Shown: positions 42,444-50,474 of the stretch, one piece after another
How the letters are laid out: each line of letters starts with the position of its first letter
How positions within the stretch are numbered: position 1 is the stretch's first letter
Assembly (NCBI GenBank): GCA_021300175.1
Contig: JAJTIC010000050.1
Location: 1 to 63,802, forward strand
Source: Pseudomonadota bacterium
GTDB taxonomy: Bacteria > Bdellovibrionota > Bdellovibrionia > Bdellovibrionales > Bdellovibrionaceae
Reading direction: 5' to 3'
DNA length: 63,802 nt
Translations under genes and position numbers: made by a program
Notes under the pieces: generated by a model
What the model saw: the letters and a program-made list of their open reading frames with translations, nothing else
Databases searched by the model: none
What the model was told of the DNA's origin: nothing

Positions 42444-43473
42444 AATTGCCTTAGTCTCTAAGAAATGGTCTTCATCTCTTGAGACACTGGCTCTCTCTCT
42501 GCACCAGTCTCGGCATGAAGTGCTCGTGATCACTTCCCAGGGCGAAGCCCCCACCCATAGTTTCCCTTTTCAAATTCTAAGTTACTTTCAAACTTGGTCC
42601 TCTTTTGAGGCGATTCAATTTTTTGCACGCTTTCTCAATCAAGCTCCAGAAATTTGGCATTTTGTATTTTCAGATCCAGATCAAGAAAGACCGACACTCG
42701 GTATGCACGCTCTGGCGGCCATGGCCAAATCTCTGCCACGTCGAACCATTGCTACTTCTCTGTTCGGACCAGTGACTCAGTCTTGGCGCTGGAAAGCTTT
42801 TCTTTCCATGGCAGATTTAGCGACTTGTCCTACTCGTGAATCCCTGATGCATTTGAAACGAAAGAATCGCATCACTCGCCTCACGGAAACAGAAGTGATT
42901 CCACCGATGACCAAGCTCATGTCTGCTGACAGTTCTCACAATCAAGAAGAGCTGATGAGGCTCACCCAAAGCTTGGGTTCCTTTTTGCTTGTTCCTTCCG
43001 ACCGTTTTCCTGAAGGAGCCGAATGGGACCTCATCGAAGATCATCATCGTTTATTGATTTGTGGGGCGCGAAGATGGCATCAATCCAAAAGAACCTATCT
43101 TCATCAAACCCTGAGCGATTCTGACCTCAGCCTTGTGATGGACAAGTCGAAAGCGGTGCTAATTGCTTTTTCAGATCTCGACCCCAGCGAACTAATGAGA
43201 ATTCACCAATTGGCAGAGAAAACAAAAACTCCTGTGATCGCTCATCCTCGCCAAGCGGAAGCTTTGCCCGGATTGTGTGTTCACAGAAAGAATGGCTGGG
43301 TTCTTGACCGAGGGCTGGATACTCTTCGCCAAATTCTGCTCGAGAATCCTTCTTTGAACCTAGCCCCTTGGGAATCCACCAACACGGCTTATACTTTGAT
43401 TGATAGCTGCGTGAATGAACTCAATCGCCTGTACGTCAAAGTTCAATCTGCGAAAATCGCTGTTCCTCGTTGA
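42436..43473 (+). CDS. GT4-like protein, probably a divergent glycosyltransferase
   Basis: 345 residues. The N-terminal half has a GT-B-style start (RIALVSKKWSSSLETLALSL, then HEVLVITSQG) and IWHFVFSDPDQ. The C-terminal half ends with HRKNGWVLDRGLDTLRQIL, like the final motif of GT4 enzymes, but the E-x7-E catalytic motif is replaced by LAEKTKTPVIAHPRQAEAL. It could be an inactive or specialised partner of the intact GT4 gene that follows. Confidence 0.7.
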   Translation: MARIALVSKKWSSSLETLALSLHQSRHEVLVITSQGEAPTHSFPFQILSYFQTWSSFEAIQFFARFLNQAPEIWHFVFSDPDQERPTLGMHALAAMAKSLPRRTIATSLFGPVTQSWRWKAFLSMADLATCPTRESLMHLKRKNRITRLTETEVIPPMTKLMSADSSHNQEELMRLTQSLGSFLLVPSDRFPEGAEWDLIEDHHRLLICGARRWHQSKRTYLHQTLSDSDLSLVMDKSKAVLIAFSDLDPSELMRIHQLAEKTKTPVIAHPRQAEALPGLCVHRKNGWVLDRGLDTLRQILLENPSLNLAPWESTNTAYTLIDSCVNELNRLYVKVQSAKIAVPR

Positions 43474-43505
43474 TTTCAACCAGCTGCTCACTGAATAATA
43501 GACTT

Positions 43506-44777
43506 ATGAAGGATAAAACGGAGTCACTGAATATCTGTATGGTTGCTTACCGATTTCCCATCTTGGGCCGAGCGACCGACCATGGATTTTTGTGGCCTAT
43601 TGCCAAAGGGCTCGCCGTTCGTGGCCATAAAGTCACTGTGATTGCCGCCCAAAGCCCGCTGGGAAAGCAAGAAGTTGTGCGCGACGGCGTTCGGGTTTTT
43701 TACCTTCACGAGGGCTATCCCAATTTCGCTCATAAAAAATTTGAACACGCTGTTCTTGATAAGTTTATCCAGCTCCATAGAGAAGATCCTTTTGATATCG
43801 TTCATTCCATGGATCGTTCGGCCATTGAAATTGCCAAACGAAAAAAGTCCCTCAAAGTACCTGTCACCTATGACGTGAATGCCACACAGATGTCCCAGCT
43901 CTTTTCAATTTTAGGAATGGTTCAAGAATCCGTGGGGTCTTTGATTCAAACGGGTGTTGCTGTCGTCTACAAGTTTTTGAGCACTTATTTTGGTGGTGAT
44001 CGAAAGCTTCTCATCTCAGCCGATGGAATTTTCGTCACTTCTCCTCAGCAAAGAATTTTCCTCGAGCGCTATTATCTCTATCCTGATTTTCATACTTACA
44101 CAGTTCCCTACGGGATTGAGCTCGGAGATCTTTCGCCACGACCTGAATCTTTAGAACTCAAAAAAAATCTCAAGCTCCCTGAAAACTGCCATATTGCTGT
44201 GACATTAACAGATATGCAGGAACCCTCAGAAGTGATCAACTTAATGCGAGCTTTTGAACGAGTGGCCGTTAAAAAACCCAATGCTTATATGTTGATCGTA
44301 GGAAATGGTCCGTACTGGAAAGAGATCGAATTCGCTCTTTATAATTTGGCACTTGGTTCGAAAGTTTTTATGATGGGGGCCTTGAGCGATGATGAAGTCT
44401 CTGACTGCATCTCTTTGTCTGATGTTTACATCAATCTGAGCTCTCGAACGACTGGGTTCGAACCTACCATGATCGAAGCCATGGCTCAGCGAAAAGTCAT
44501 CATCGGCTCTGAAGTGAGCCCTGTTTCAAACATTGTTGAAGACGGCAAAGATGGCTTTCTTCTACGCCCTGCTGATGTGGAATCTTTGAGTGGGTTGCTG
44601 ATTGAGATTTTTTCGGGGGGTATTCCCGTCACTGATATTGGTGACCGCGCACGCGAAAAGGTCCTGAACCTCTTCGATACCCGAAAAATGATCAATATTC
44701 TCGAAGAAGCCTACTATAAAGTCCGCAAAACCAGATATGGCGCAGCCCGCAAGTGGTGGCTTTCGCCCAAAGCCTAG
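43506..44777 (+). CDS. Glycosyltransferase family 4
   Basis: 423 residues. GT-B fold: N-terminal acceptor domain (ICMVAYRFPILGRATDHGF, GLAVRGHKVTVIA) and C-terminal donor domain with GNGPYWKEIE, then GFEPTMIEAMAQRKVIIG, which carries the E-x7-E motif, and VEDGKDGFLLRPAD. Sugar and acceptor unknown; an exopolysaccharide or LPS role is likely. ATG at 43506 preferred over a TTG 12 codons upstream that overlaps the previous gene; neither has a clear ribosome site. Confidence 0.88.
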   Translation: MKDKTESLNICMVAYRFPILGRATDHGFLWPIAKGLAVRGHKVTVIAAQSPLGKQEVVRDGVRVFYLHEGYPNFAHKKFEHAVLDKFIQLHREDPFDIVHSMDRSAIEIAKRKKSLKVPVTYDVNATQMSQLFSILGMVQESVGSLIQTGVAVVYKFLSTYFGGDRKLLISADGIFVTSPQQRIFLERYYLYPDFHTYTVPYGIELGDLSPRPESLELKKNLKLPENCHIAVTLTDMQEPSEVINLMRAFERVAVKKPNAYMLIVGNGPYWKEIEFALYNLALGSKVFMMGALSDDEVSDCISLSDVYINLSSRTTGFEPTMIEAMAQRKVIIGSEVSPVSNIVEDGKDGFLLRPADVESLSGLLIEIFSGGIPVTDIGDRAREKVLNLFDTRKMINILEEAYYKVRKTRYGAARKWWLSPKA

Positions 44778-44816
44778 GTTCTTTTGTTAGTGTGCAATGT
44801 GCCAAAAAGAAAGAGC

Positions 44817-44844
44817 TTCACCATCGCCATAACGTCCGTATAAT
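44817..44844 (+). promoter_or_regulatory. Sigma-70-like promoter for the HU/IHF gene
   Basis: TTCACC (44817-44822), 16-base spacer, perfect TATAAT (44839-44844), 37 bases before the ATG at 44881. Confidence 0.6.
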
Positions 44845-44880
44845 TATCTGTATTATCAAGCAGTTAGGCAGGATTAGAAA

Positions 44881-45159
44881 ATGACAAAAGCCGATCTCAT
44901 TAATCTCATTTCTGAAAAAGCAGGCATCACTCGCGTGAAAGCTGAAACCGTTGTGAACACTATTTTTGATTCCATGGTCGAGGCCCTGATGAGAGACGAT
45001 CGTATCGAGATTCGTGGCTTTGGTTCTTTCGTCAATCGCCAGTATGATGCTTACAAAGGCAGAAACCCAAGAACGGGTGAAATCATCAATGTGGGAGAGA
45101 AAAAACTCCCTTTCTTCAAAGTAGGAAAAGAACTTAAAGAAGATATCAATAAATCTTAA
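44881..45159 (+). CDS. HU/IHF-family DNA-binding protein
   Basis: 92 residues, the usual size. MTKADLINLISEKAG, IEIRGFGSFVNRQY and the DNA-intercalating arm GRNPRTGEIINV are all canonical; the arm and length resemble the IHF-beta branch (ihfB/himD) more than HU. Bends and compacts DNA as a homo- or heterodimer. Own promoter visible upstream and AGGA before the ATG. Its end overlaps the convergent epmA gene by 14 bases. Confidence 0.95.
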   Translation: MTKADLINLISEKAGITRVKAETVVNTIFDSMVEALMRDDRIEIRGFGSFVNRQYDAYKGRNPRTGEIINVGEKKLPFFKVGKELKEDINKS

Positions 45160-46324
45160 ACAGTCGAATTTGATCCAAAGATTTTAAGTTTAACAGCGCA
45201 AGAAACACCCGTTCGAATCCCACCGCAATTCCTGAAGACGGTGGCATCCCCGATCGGAGTGCTAAAAAGAATTCTTCATCCACGGGCGGCACTGTTTTTC
45301 CTAATTTTTCTTTCAAGCTTAAATCTTCAAGTGTTCGCTGTCTTTGCAATTGGGGGTCGTTCAATTCATGAAAAGCGTTTCCAAGCTCCATGCCTTTCCA
45401 GTAAAACTCAAACCGTTCTCCCCAGCCGTCTTCTGAAATTCTTGCCAAAGCCGCTTGGCTCGACGGATAGTTTCGCAAAAAGAAAAGCTCTTCGTGAGGG
45501 ATCCAAGGCTCTACTTTCTCAAGAAAAATTCGAAAAAAGACTTCATCCCAGGAATCTATCTCTGAAAAGTAAAGATCCAATTCTTGCGCTAATCTCATGA
45601 GCTCTTCTCGGGAGGTTGTTGGCGTTAAATCGAAATCTAAAATCTTTTTCCAAAGCTCCGCCATTGTCATCTGCGTGACTCGCTTTGGAGGGTCTACTGC
45701 CAATTGAGCTGTACAATCTTTAATCCAAGCTACAACATCTGACTGAATCTGCTCGAGACCTGCAAATGCGCGGTACCATTCGAGCATCAAAAACTCAGGC
45801 GAATGATGGACACTGACTTCACCGTTACGAAAACAGTTTTTAATCTCAAAAATTTGCGGGAGCCCCATCGCGAGAGCTTTCTTCAAGTGCAGCTCGGGAC
45901 TCGTCGGTAAAAAAAATTTTCGACATTGTTGACCTTGGCGAAACTCGGTTTCAAAAAGATCAAGATACGGTTCAGTTCCTGGATTTCTGACAAGAGTGGG
46001 AGTCCAAATCTCATGAAAGTCTCTCTCTTCAAAAAAATGACGAGTGGTTCGCAGGAATTTGGCCCAAGCCTCTTGCGTGTGCAGACCTTGAGGACTTGGC
46101 AGGGCTTCCCATTGTGGAGCCAACAAAGTGACTTCATGAGTGACAGGATCCACGCTCACCCAATCACCGTCCACCAAAATGTCCAATGCTGAAATAGGGC
46201 CATCGAGTGTCTTCAACAAAGCTTTTGACCGCTTACAGTTCAGCCATCGCCCACAATCATGACCTTGCCGTGCCGTGGGGTAGGGAATCCAGTGCTTTTT
46301 TAAATACTCATCTCGAGATATCAT
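45146..46324 (-). CDS. epmA: EF-P lysyltransferase EpmA-like (lysyl-tRNA synthetase paralogue)
   Basis: 392 residues. Class II synthetase core: motif 2 region IFEIKNCFRNGE and HSPEFLMLEWYRAF, motif 3 SSGIAVGFERVFLALL. EpmA attaches (R)-beta-lysine or lysine to elongation factor P; EpmA lacks the anticodon domain. Here about 70 residues precede the core (including DILVDGDWVSVDPVTHEVTL), more than in E. coli EpmA (325 residues) but too short for a full OB-fold. ATG with AAGGGA eight bases upstream. Divergent from cysK over 30 bases. Function as EF-P modifier is family-based. Confidence 0.9.
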   Translation of the reverse strand: MISRDEYLKKHWIPYPTARQGHDCGRWLNCKRSKALLKTLDGPISALDILVDGDWVSVDPVTHEVTLLAPQWEALPSPQGLHTQEAWAKFLRTTRHFFEERDFHEIWTPTLVRNPGTEPYLDLFETEFRQGQQCRKFFLPTSPELHLKKALAMGLPQIFEIKNCFRNGEVSVHHSPEFLMLEWYRAFAGLEQIQSDVVAWIKDCTAQLAVDPPKRVTQMTMAELWKKILDFDLTPTTSREELMRLAQELDLYFSEIDSWDEVFFRIFLEKVEPWIPHEELFFLRNYPSSQAALARISEDGWGERFEFYWKGMELGNAFHELNDPQLQRQRTLEDLSLKEKLGKTVPPVDEEFFLALRSGMPPSSGIAVGFERVFLALLNLKSLDQIRLFKIY

Positions 46325-46354
46325 CTCGTTATCCCTTAATCCGAGGAGGACAAA

Positions 46355-47341
46355 ATGTCCATGGGAGTTCTCGATCAAATTGGCAACACGCCGCTGATTC
46401 ATTTGAAAAAGCTCTCTGAGATGACCGGCAATGAAATTTACGGGAAGGCAGAGTTTATGAACCCAGGCGGAAGCGTGAAAGACAGGGCCGCCAAAGCCAT
46501 GGTTCTCGATGCCGAAGCAAAAGGTCTTCTGCGGCCCGGGTCTACGATCTATGAAGGGACTGCAGGAAACACAGGAATTGGATTAGCCGTGGTCGCTGCT
46601 GCCCGGGGATACCATTCAAAGATTGTCCTCCCTGACAATCAAGCTCCCGAAAAATATGACACTTTGAAAGCTCTGGGCGCCGATCTGGTTCTCGTAAAGC
46701 CCTGCCCGTTTTCAGATCCGAATCATTTCTACCACACGGCTCGTCGCCTTTCTGAAAGTGATCCGCAAGGATTTTGGGCCAATCAATTTGAGAACTTGGC
46801 CAATTTTCAAACCCACTTCGAGACCACAGGTCCCGAGATCTGGAATCAAACTCAAGGTTTCATCACTGATTTTGTCTCGGCCACTGGGACTGGCGGCACA
46901 ATCTCGGGCGTGAGCCGATTTTTAAAATCAAAAAATTCCAATGTGAAAGTCACCTTGGTGGACCCCGATGGATCTGGGATGAAAAGTTACTTTGAAACTG
47001 GCGAGATTAAATCTCAGGGCAGCTCAGTGACTGAAGGCATCGGAATCATGCGACTCACTGCCAATTTTAAACAAGCTCAAATTGATCGAGCAATGAATGT
47101 GAACGATCAGAAAATGATTTCTATGCTTTACTTTCTTGCCCGAGAAGAAGGTCTTTTGGTGGGAACTTCAGCTGCGTTGAACTGTTTTGCAGCTTATGAG
47201 CTTTCTCGACAAAACCGAAATCAAGGCAAGAAGATCGTCACAATTTTGTGTGACTCTGCCCTCAGATACCAGTCGCGAGTCTTCAATCCACAGTGGCTCG
47301 CAGAAAAGGGCCTCGAAGTGAAGCCCCTGACAAGTTTCTAG
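46355..47341 (+). CDS. cysK: Cysteine synthase (O-acetylserine sulfhydrylase family)
   Basis: 328 residues. PLP fold type II: lysine in NPGGSVKDRAAK, phosphate-binding ATGTGGTISG, and substrate loop EGTAGNTGIG, in which Ala replaces the Ser of the standard TSGNTG. C-terminal LCDSALRYQS matches CDSGxRY with Ala for Gly. The small changes raise the chance of a related beta-replacement enzyme such as cystathionine beta-synthase-like or CysM-like. Strong AGGAGG ribosome site. The stop overlaps the antitoxin stop by four bases. Confidence 0.9.
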   Translation: MSMGVLDQIGNTPLIHLKKLSEMTGNEIYGKAEFMNPGGSVKDRAAKAMVLDAEAKGLLRPGSTIYEGTAGNTGIGLAVVAAARGYHSKIVLPDNQAPEKYDTLKALGADLVLVKPCPFSDPNHFYHTARRLSESDPQGFWANQFENLANFQTHFETTGPEIWNQTQGFITDFVSATGTGGTISGVSRFLKSKNSNVKVTLVDPDGSGMKSYFETGEIKSQGSSVTEGIGIMRLTANFKQAQIDRAMNVNDQKMISMLYFLAREEGLLVGTSAALNCFAAYELSRQNRNQGKKIVTILCDSALRYQSRVFNPQWLAEKGLEVKPLTSF

Positions 47342-47565
47342 GCTGATTCTTTTTCTAAGCGTTCGGCAATCCAAATTTTCAAAAGGGTTTGATAACCGAT
47401 ATCCCCTTTTTTTCGAGCTATTTTTTTCAACTTTAAAACCATCTCTCGTGGAAGCCGGATACTCGTTGAGATTCCTTTTGAGGATTTCTTAGGTTGAACT
47501 TGAACACTCTTAGACTCATCCCAATCTCGGGATTTGTACTTATATGACCTCACTTGTTTACTCAT
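47338..47565 (-). CDS. CopG/BrnA-like antitoxin
   Basis: 75 residues. C-terminal ribbon-helix-helix-type segment (STSIRLPREMVLKLKKIA, then GYQTLLKIWIAERL) after a Lys/Ser-rich N-terminal part. Antitoxin of the BrnTA/CopG kind, expected to bind both toxin and its own promoter. The ATG at 47565 overlaps the toxin stop (ATGA) with AGGGTGGG upstream; a GTG three codons earlier is less likely. Toxin-first order is typical of BrnT-BrnA. Confidence 0.75.
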   Translation of the reverse strand: MSKQVRSYKYKSRDWDESKSVQVQPKKSSKGISTSIRLPREMVLKLKKIARKKGDIGYQTLLKIWIAERLEKESA

Positions 47566-47759
47566 CGATCCCACCCTGTAATCACTCGTACCACTGACGA
47601 ACCCAAATCTTCAAAAATGAGTCGCAACTTTCGGCCGCTGTTTGTTCGTCTATAAATTCGATACCGTTTGGGACCGTGTTTCTTTTTATTCGGAGTGATG
47701 ACGTATCTGTTGAAAAAGATTTCTTCAGCTTCCTCGGGTGTTACGTTGTGAACACTCAA
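47562..47759 (-). CDS. BrnT-like toxin (type II), start codon uncertain
   Basis: 65 residues from TTG; residues VTPEEAEEIFFNRYVI, KRYRIYRRTNSGRKLRLIFED and VVRVITGWD match BrnT ribonuclease toxins in order. BrnT proteins start earlier, with a W-D segment; here the codons just upstream read FIWDEDNEQHL and look homologous, but no ATG/GTG/TTG precedes them before an in-frame stop near 47840. Translation may begin at the ATT at 47786, or the 5' end is damaged. Confidence 0.7.
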   Translation of the reverse strand: MSVHNVTPEEAEEIFFNRYVITPNKKKHGPKRYRIYRRTNSGRKLRLIFEDLGSSVVRVITGWDR

Positions 47760-47945
47760 ATGCTGCTCGTTGTCCTCGTCCCAAATAAAGAAATACCACC
47801 GTTTTCGAGTAAGTCCCGACCTTCTAAAAGTACCTCATTTGTAGCTACAGGTCAATCATCCCGGTACAGAACTACAAAGGAAATACCATATGGAAATAGA
47901 GTTGAGAGCTCTTAGATATCAGCGGTTTCCTGGGGACCGGACAGA

Positions 47946-50051
47946 CTAGCGGTAGACTTTTTCGCAGCGGACGCCAAACACAGGTCGGTAAACTTTGGAT
48001 TCATTGGCCTCGGTGCCAACGACCCAGCCCAGCTTCACTAAATCTGCGAAGCTCAGAAGTCCACCAGCCCGCAGATCCGAGAGAATTGATCTCACGTGAC
48101 GAGGAGCCATGATCTTTGCTATCGAACTCAACGATTCTTTGGACCCTGCATCTTGAAGGGATTTATCCAAAATCACCATTCCTCGATTCAAGCTCACAAA
48201 TTCATAGGGAAAGCGAATGCCTTCATCAATAGCCCAAGCAGACCAGCGATCCAAAGACTGAAACTCAAGTTTTCCGGCACGAATTTCTTGCACTCGAGCA
48301 GCCACTTTTTCTCCGAGCTGCTGATTGGACAATTCATTTCTTTGCTTATCAGAAATTTTCCAAAGAGCCTCTGTGATGACATCAGAGCGAAGCAGCTCAA
48401 TCCCTGCTCCCAAGACCAGAATATTTGCTTGCACTTCGCGACTGATAGTTCCACCCATTCCGAAGTCTAAAATTGAAATCCGAAGCTTTGGCTCTGTGAA
48501 ATCCACGAGAAAGTTTCCTTGATGCAAGTCCGAATGAAAGAAACCTGATCCAAAAAGAACCTCACGAGCCCAAACTTTGGATATCTCTTCCATGATGACT
48601 TTTTTGAGATCTGGAATCACATCCCCATAGACTTCCATTAACTTGTCGAGCTTTTCACCGGGAACTAACTCTTGAACATGAAGTTTCGATTCAGGGTCTG
48701 GTGAAATGACTTCTGGAACCTTAATTTCCATGACATTCCGATAGTTAACACCCTTGAACGTGACTTCTCGTGAATAGACCTCTTGACCCTTTTGCTGCCG
48801 AGCAATTGTATCCTGAAGACTTAGTTCATCCGTCACGGTGCGATTAAGATCTTCTACAAGGGGCAACACTTTTGGAAATCCCTCGGCCTTAATGATCGGA
48901 TTTGCATCAATCATAGGAGCCATTTCCACCAAGATACGATGATCTTCTGCCACGCGAAGAGAAATTTCAGGCTTCAAAAAACGAATCACAACTTCTTGAT
49001 CTCCTCTGGGGGTGGATACTACACCTTTGTGAACTTGCGCCATTGTGCCTGTCCCTAAGGGTTGAGCTTCATAGCTCACCCAACGATACCGATCTCTTTC
49101 AGCTTCAAAGAGCTCTCGGACGAGCGGAGCAGGAATTGGTTTTGCTTTTGACTCCAATTTTTTGAAGATCTTAAGAAGTTCAGGGTTAATTCCCGATTCT
49201 CGAGCAACGACTTGGAGTAACTTTTGAAATTGAGGGCCAGAAGCAAGAATCATTAACTCAAACTTTTCAACAGGGCCAGCATTCAGGTTAGCGCCGATGA
49301 ACTGAGACAGAATCTGCTTCTTTGAATCCAAGCTGAGGCGTCCAAAATATTCCTTCAACGCTGACATAATAAAGGCTTTCATCGCTTCGTGCTGGCCCGA
49401 CTGCTGACCAGAGCCTTCTCCCACTTTGGCGACCGAAGCTCCCGTTTCTTGAATGGCGCGAATTTGCTCTTGGACGATCGAAGAAACAGCACTGAATCCT
49501 TTGAGGATCCAATCTCGCTTATCTTGCTTTTTAAAAAGAGAACGAAGGGAATTATCCACCAGGAGATCCTTCTTTGATTCAAATTCAAGAAGTGGTCTTA
49601 AACTCAACTGAGACTTCGCACGCTCATAGAGCTCTTCATTCTGCGCCAAGGTAAATCCATCAATTTGCTTCTGCAGAGCGGGGGTCGCGCCTTTGAAAAG
49701 CAAAGGGCCACGAGCAGGACTGGCTTCGATCAACGTCAGATCACTTTCCAAAGAGTAGCTGTTTGGCCACTCACCTCGATAAAGTTTTAGAAACTCTTGG
49801 AAGGACTTTACTTGGACTTCTTTGGGCTCTTCGCTGAAATAGCGACGTACCTCTTTTTCAAAACGATCGGCAATTTCGAGCTGTTTTTCTTCGCTAGCAC
49901 CAGAGCCTGCGAGTAGGTAGGAAAAAACCAGACGTTGCTCATAAGACAGATAAAGAGGCTTTTCCCCTGTCCTTGCGAACAGAGTATTCCCGAAACTGAG
50001 AATCAGTCCGATGATCCCTATCTTAAGCTGTTGCTGCTTCCACATTTTCAT
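47946..50051 (-). CDS. Exported or N-terminally anchored UbiB/ABC1-like atypical kinase
   Basis: About 701 residues. Begins with a signal-peptide-like segment (MKMWKQQQLKIGIIGLILSF, then GNTLFA), ~240 unrecognised helical residues, then a UbiB/ABC1 core: GPQFQKLLQ in place of the family KxGQ, PLGTGTMAQVHKG in place of the Ala-rich loop, VVIRF where the ATP lysine is usual, and intact catalytic HSDLHQGNFLVD and LDFGMGG. UbiB proteins assist ubiquinone synthesis in the cytosol-facing membrane; a signal peptide is unusual. An alternative start at 50081 would add ten residues. The frame stays open to 50261 but those codons look non-coding. Confidence 0.85.
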   Translation of the reverse strand: MKMWKQQQLKIGIIGLILSFGNTLFARTGEKPLYLSYEQRLVFSYLLAGSGASEEKQLEIADRFEKEVRRYFSEEPKEVQVKSFQEFLKLYRGEWPNSYSLESDLTLIEASPARGPLLFKGATPALQKQIDGFTLAQNEELYERAKSQLSLRPLLEFESKKDLLVDNSLRSLFKKQDKRDWILKGFSAVSSIVQEQIRAIQETGASVAKVGEGSGQQSGQHEAMKAFIMSALKEYFGRLSLDSKKQILSQFIGANLNAGPVEKFELMILASGPQFQKLLQVVARESGINPELLKIFKKLESKAKPIPAPLVRELFEAERDRYRWVSYEAQPLGTGTMAQVHKGVVSTPRGDQEVVIRFLKPEISLRVAEDHRILVEMAPMIDANPIIKAEGFPKVLPLVEDLNRTVTDELSLQDTIARQQKGQEVYSREVTFKGVNYRNVMEIKVPEVISPDPESKLHVQELVPGEKLDKLMEVYGDVIPDLKKVIMEEISKVWAREVLFGSGFFHSDLHQGNFLVDFTEPKLRISILDFGMGGTISREVQANILVLGAGIELLRSDVITEALWKISDKQRNELSNQQLGEKVAARVQEIRAGKLEFQSLDRWSAWAIDEGIRFPYEFVSLNRGMVILDKSLQDAGSKESLSSIAKIMAPRHVRSILSDLRAGGLLSFADLVKLGWVVGTEANESKVYRPVFGVRCEKVYR

Positions 50052-50474
50052 TATCCTAAATACCCCGCCCTTTTTCGCCATTACCAGGGCGTTGCAGGTT
50101 TGGTGCTCGATAAAATCGGCCTCAGAAGAAATAGGTTCGATTTGGGGGGCGTCCCGGCTGGTGAGGTCCTTTTCAGTTCTGTAAATTTTGCGAAGGGAGC
50201 GAATCACTAAAGACGTGGAATCTATATCAGCATTCAAGTAAAAGAAAAACACCGCGGCCACGATGGCCCTGAAGTAACCTCGAGCAAGTGGCCTTTTGCA
50301 GACCAGCCATTCACTGCAATTTCAGTCAAAATTTCCTCGGAAACAACAAGGGGTCTTGGACCTGGCACAAAAAACAAGCAGCGCTGCATACGCGGATCTG
50401 GACACGGCTTAGCCCTTTGACATTGCCCTACAATAGTAAATCCGCTAAATTGCAGCCACTTTCCAGGAGTTGTT
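50052..50474. other. 423-bp gap between divergent ubiB-like and tldD genes
   Basis: No convincing gene. Both strands carry short open frames without family features or ribosome sites. TTGACA occurs at 50417-50422 on the tldD side, but the only -10-like sequence (TACAAT) is six bases from it, so a promoter is not proven. AGGAG stands six bases before the tldD ATG. Confidence 0.55.

Noticed and set aside
42436-43473. Pseudogene call for the GT4-like protein
   Set aside because: Frame is intact with normal length and tight coupling on both sides; the motif loss alone does not show decay.
47890-47949. 19-codon open frame with AAAGGA ribosome-like site
   Set aside because: Too short and composition uninformative; overlaps the end of the ubiB-like gene with no recognisable peptide.
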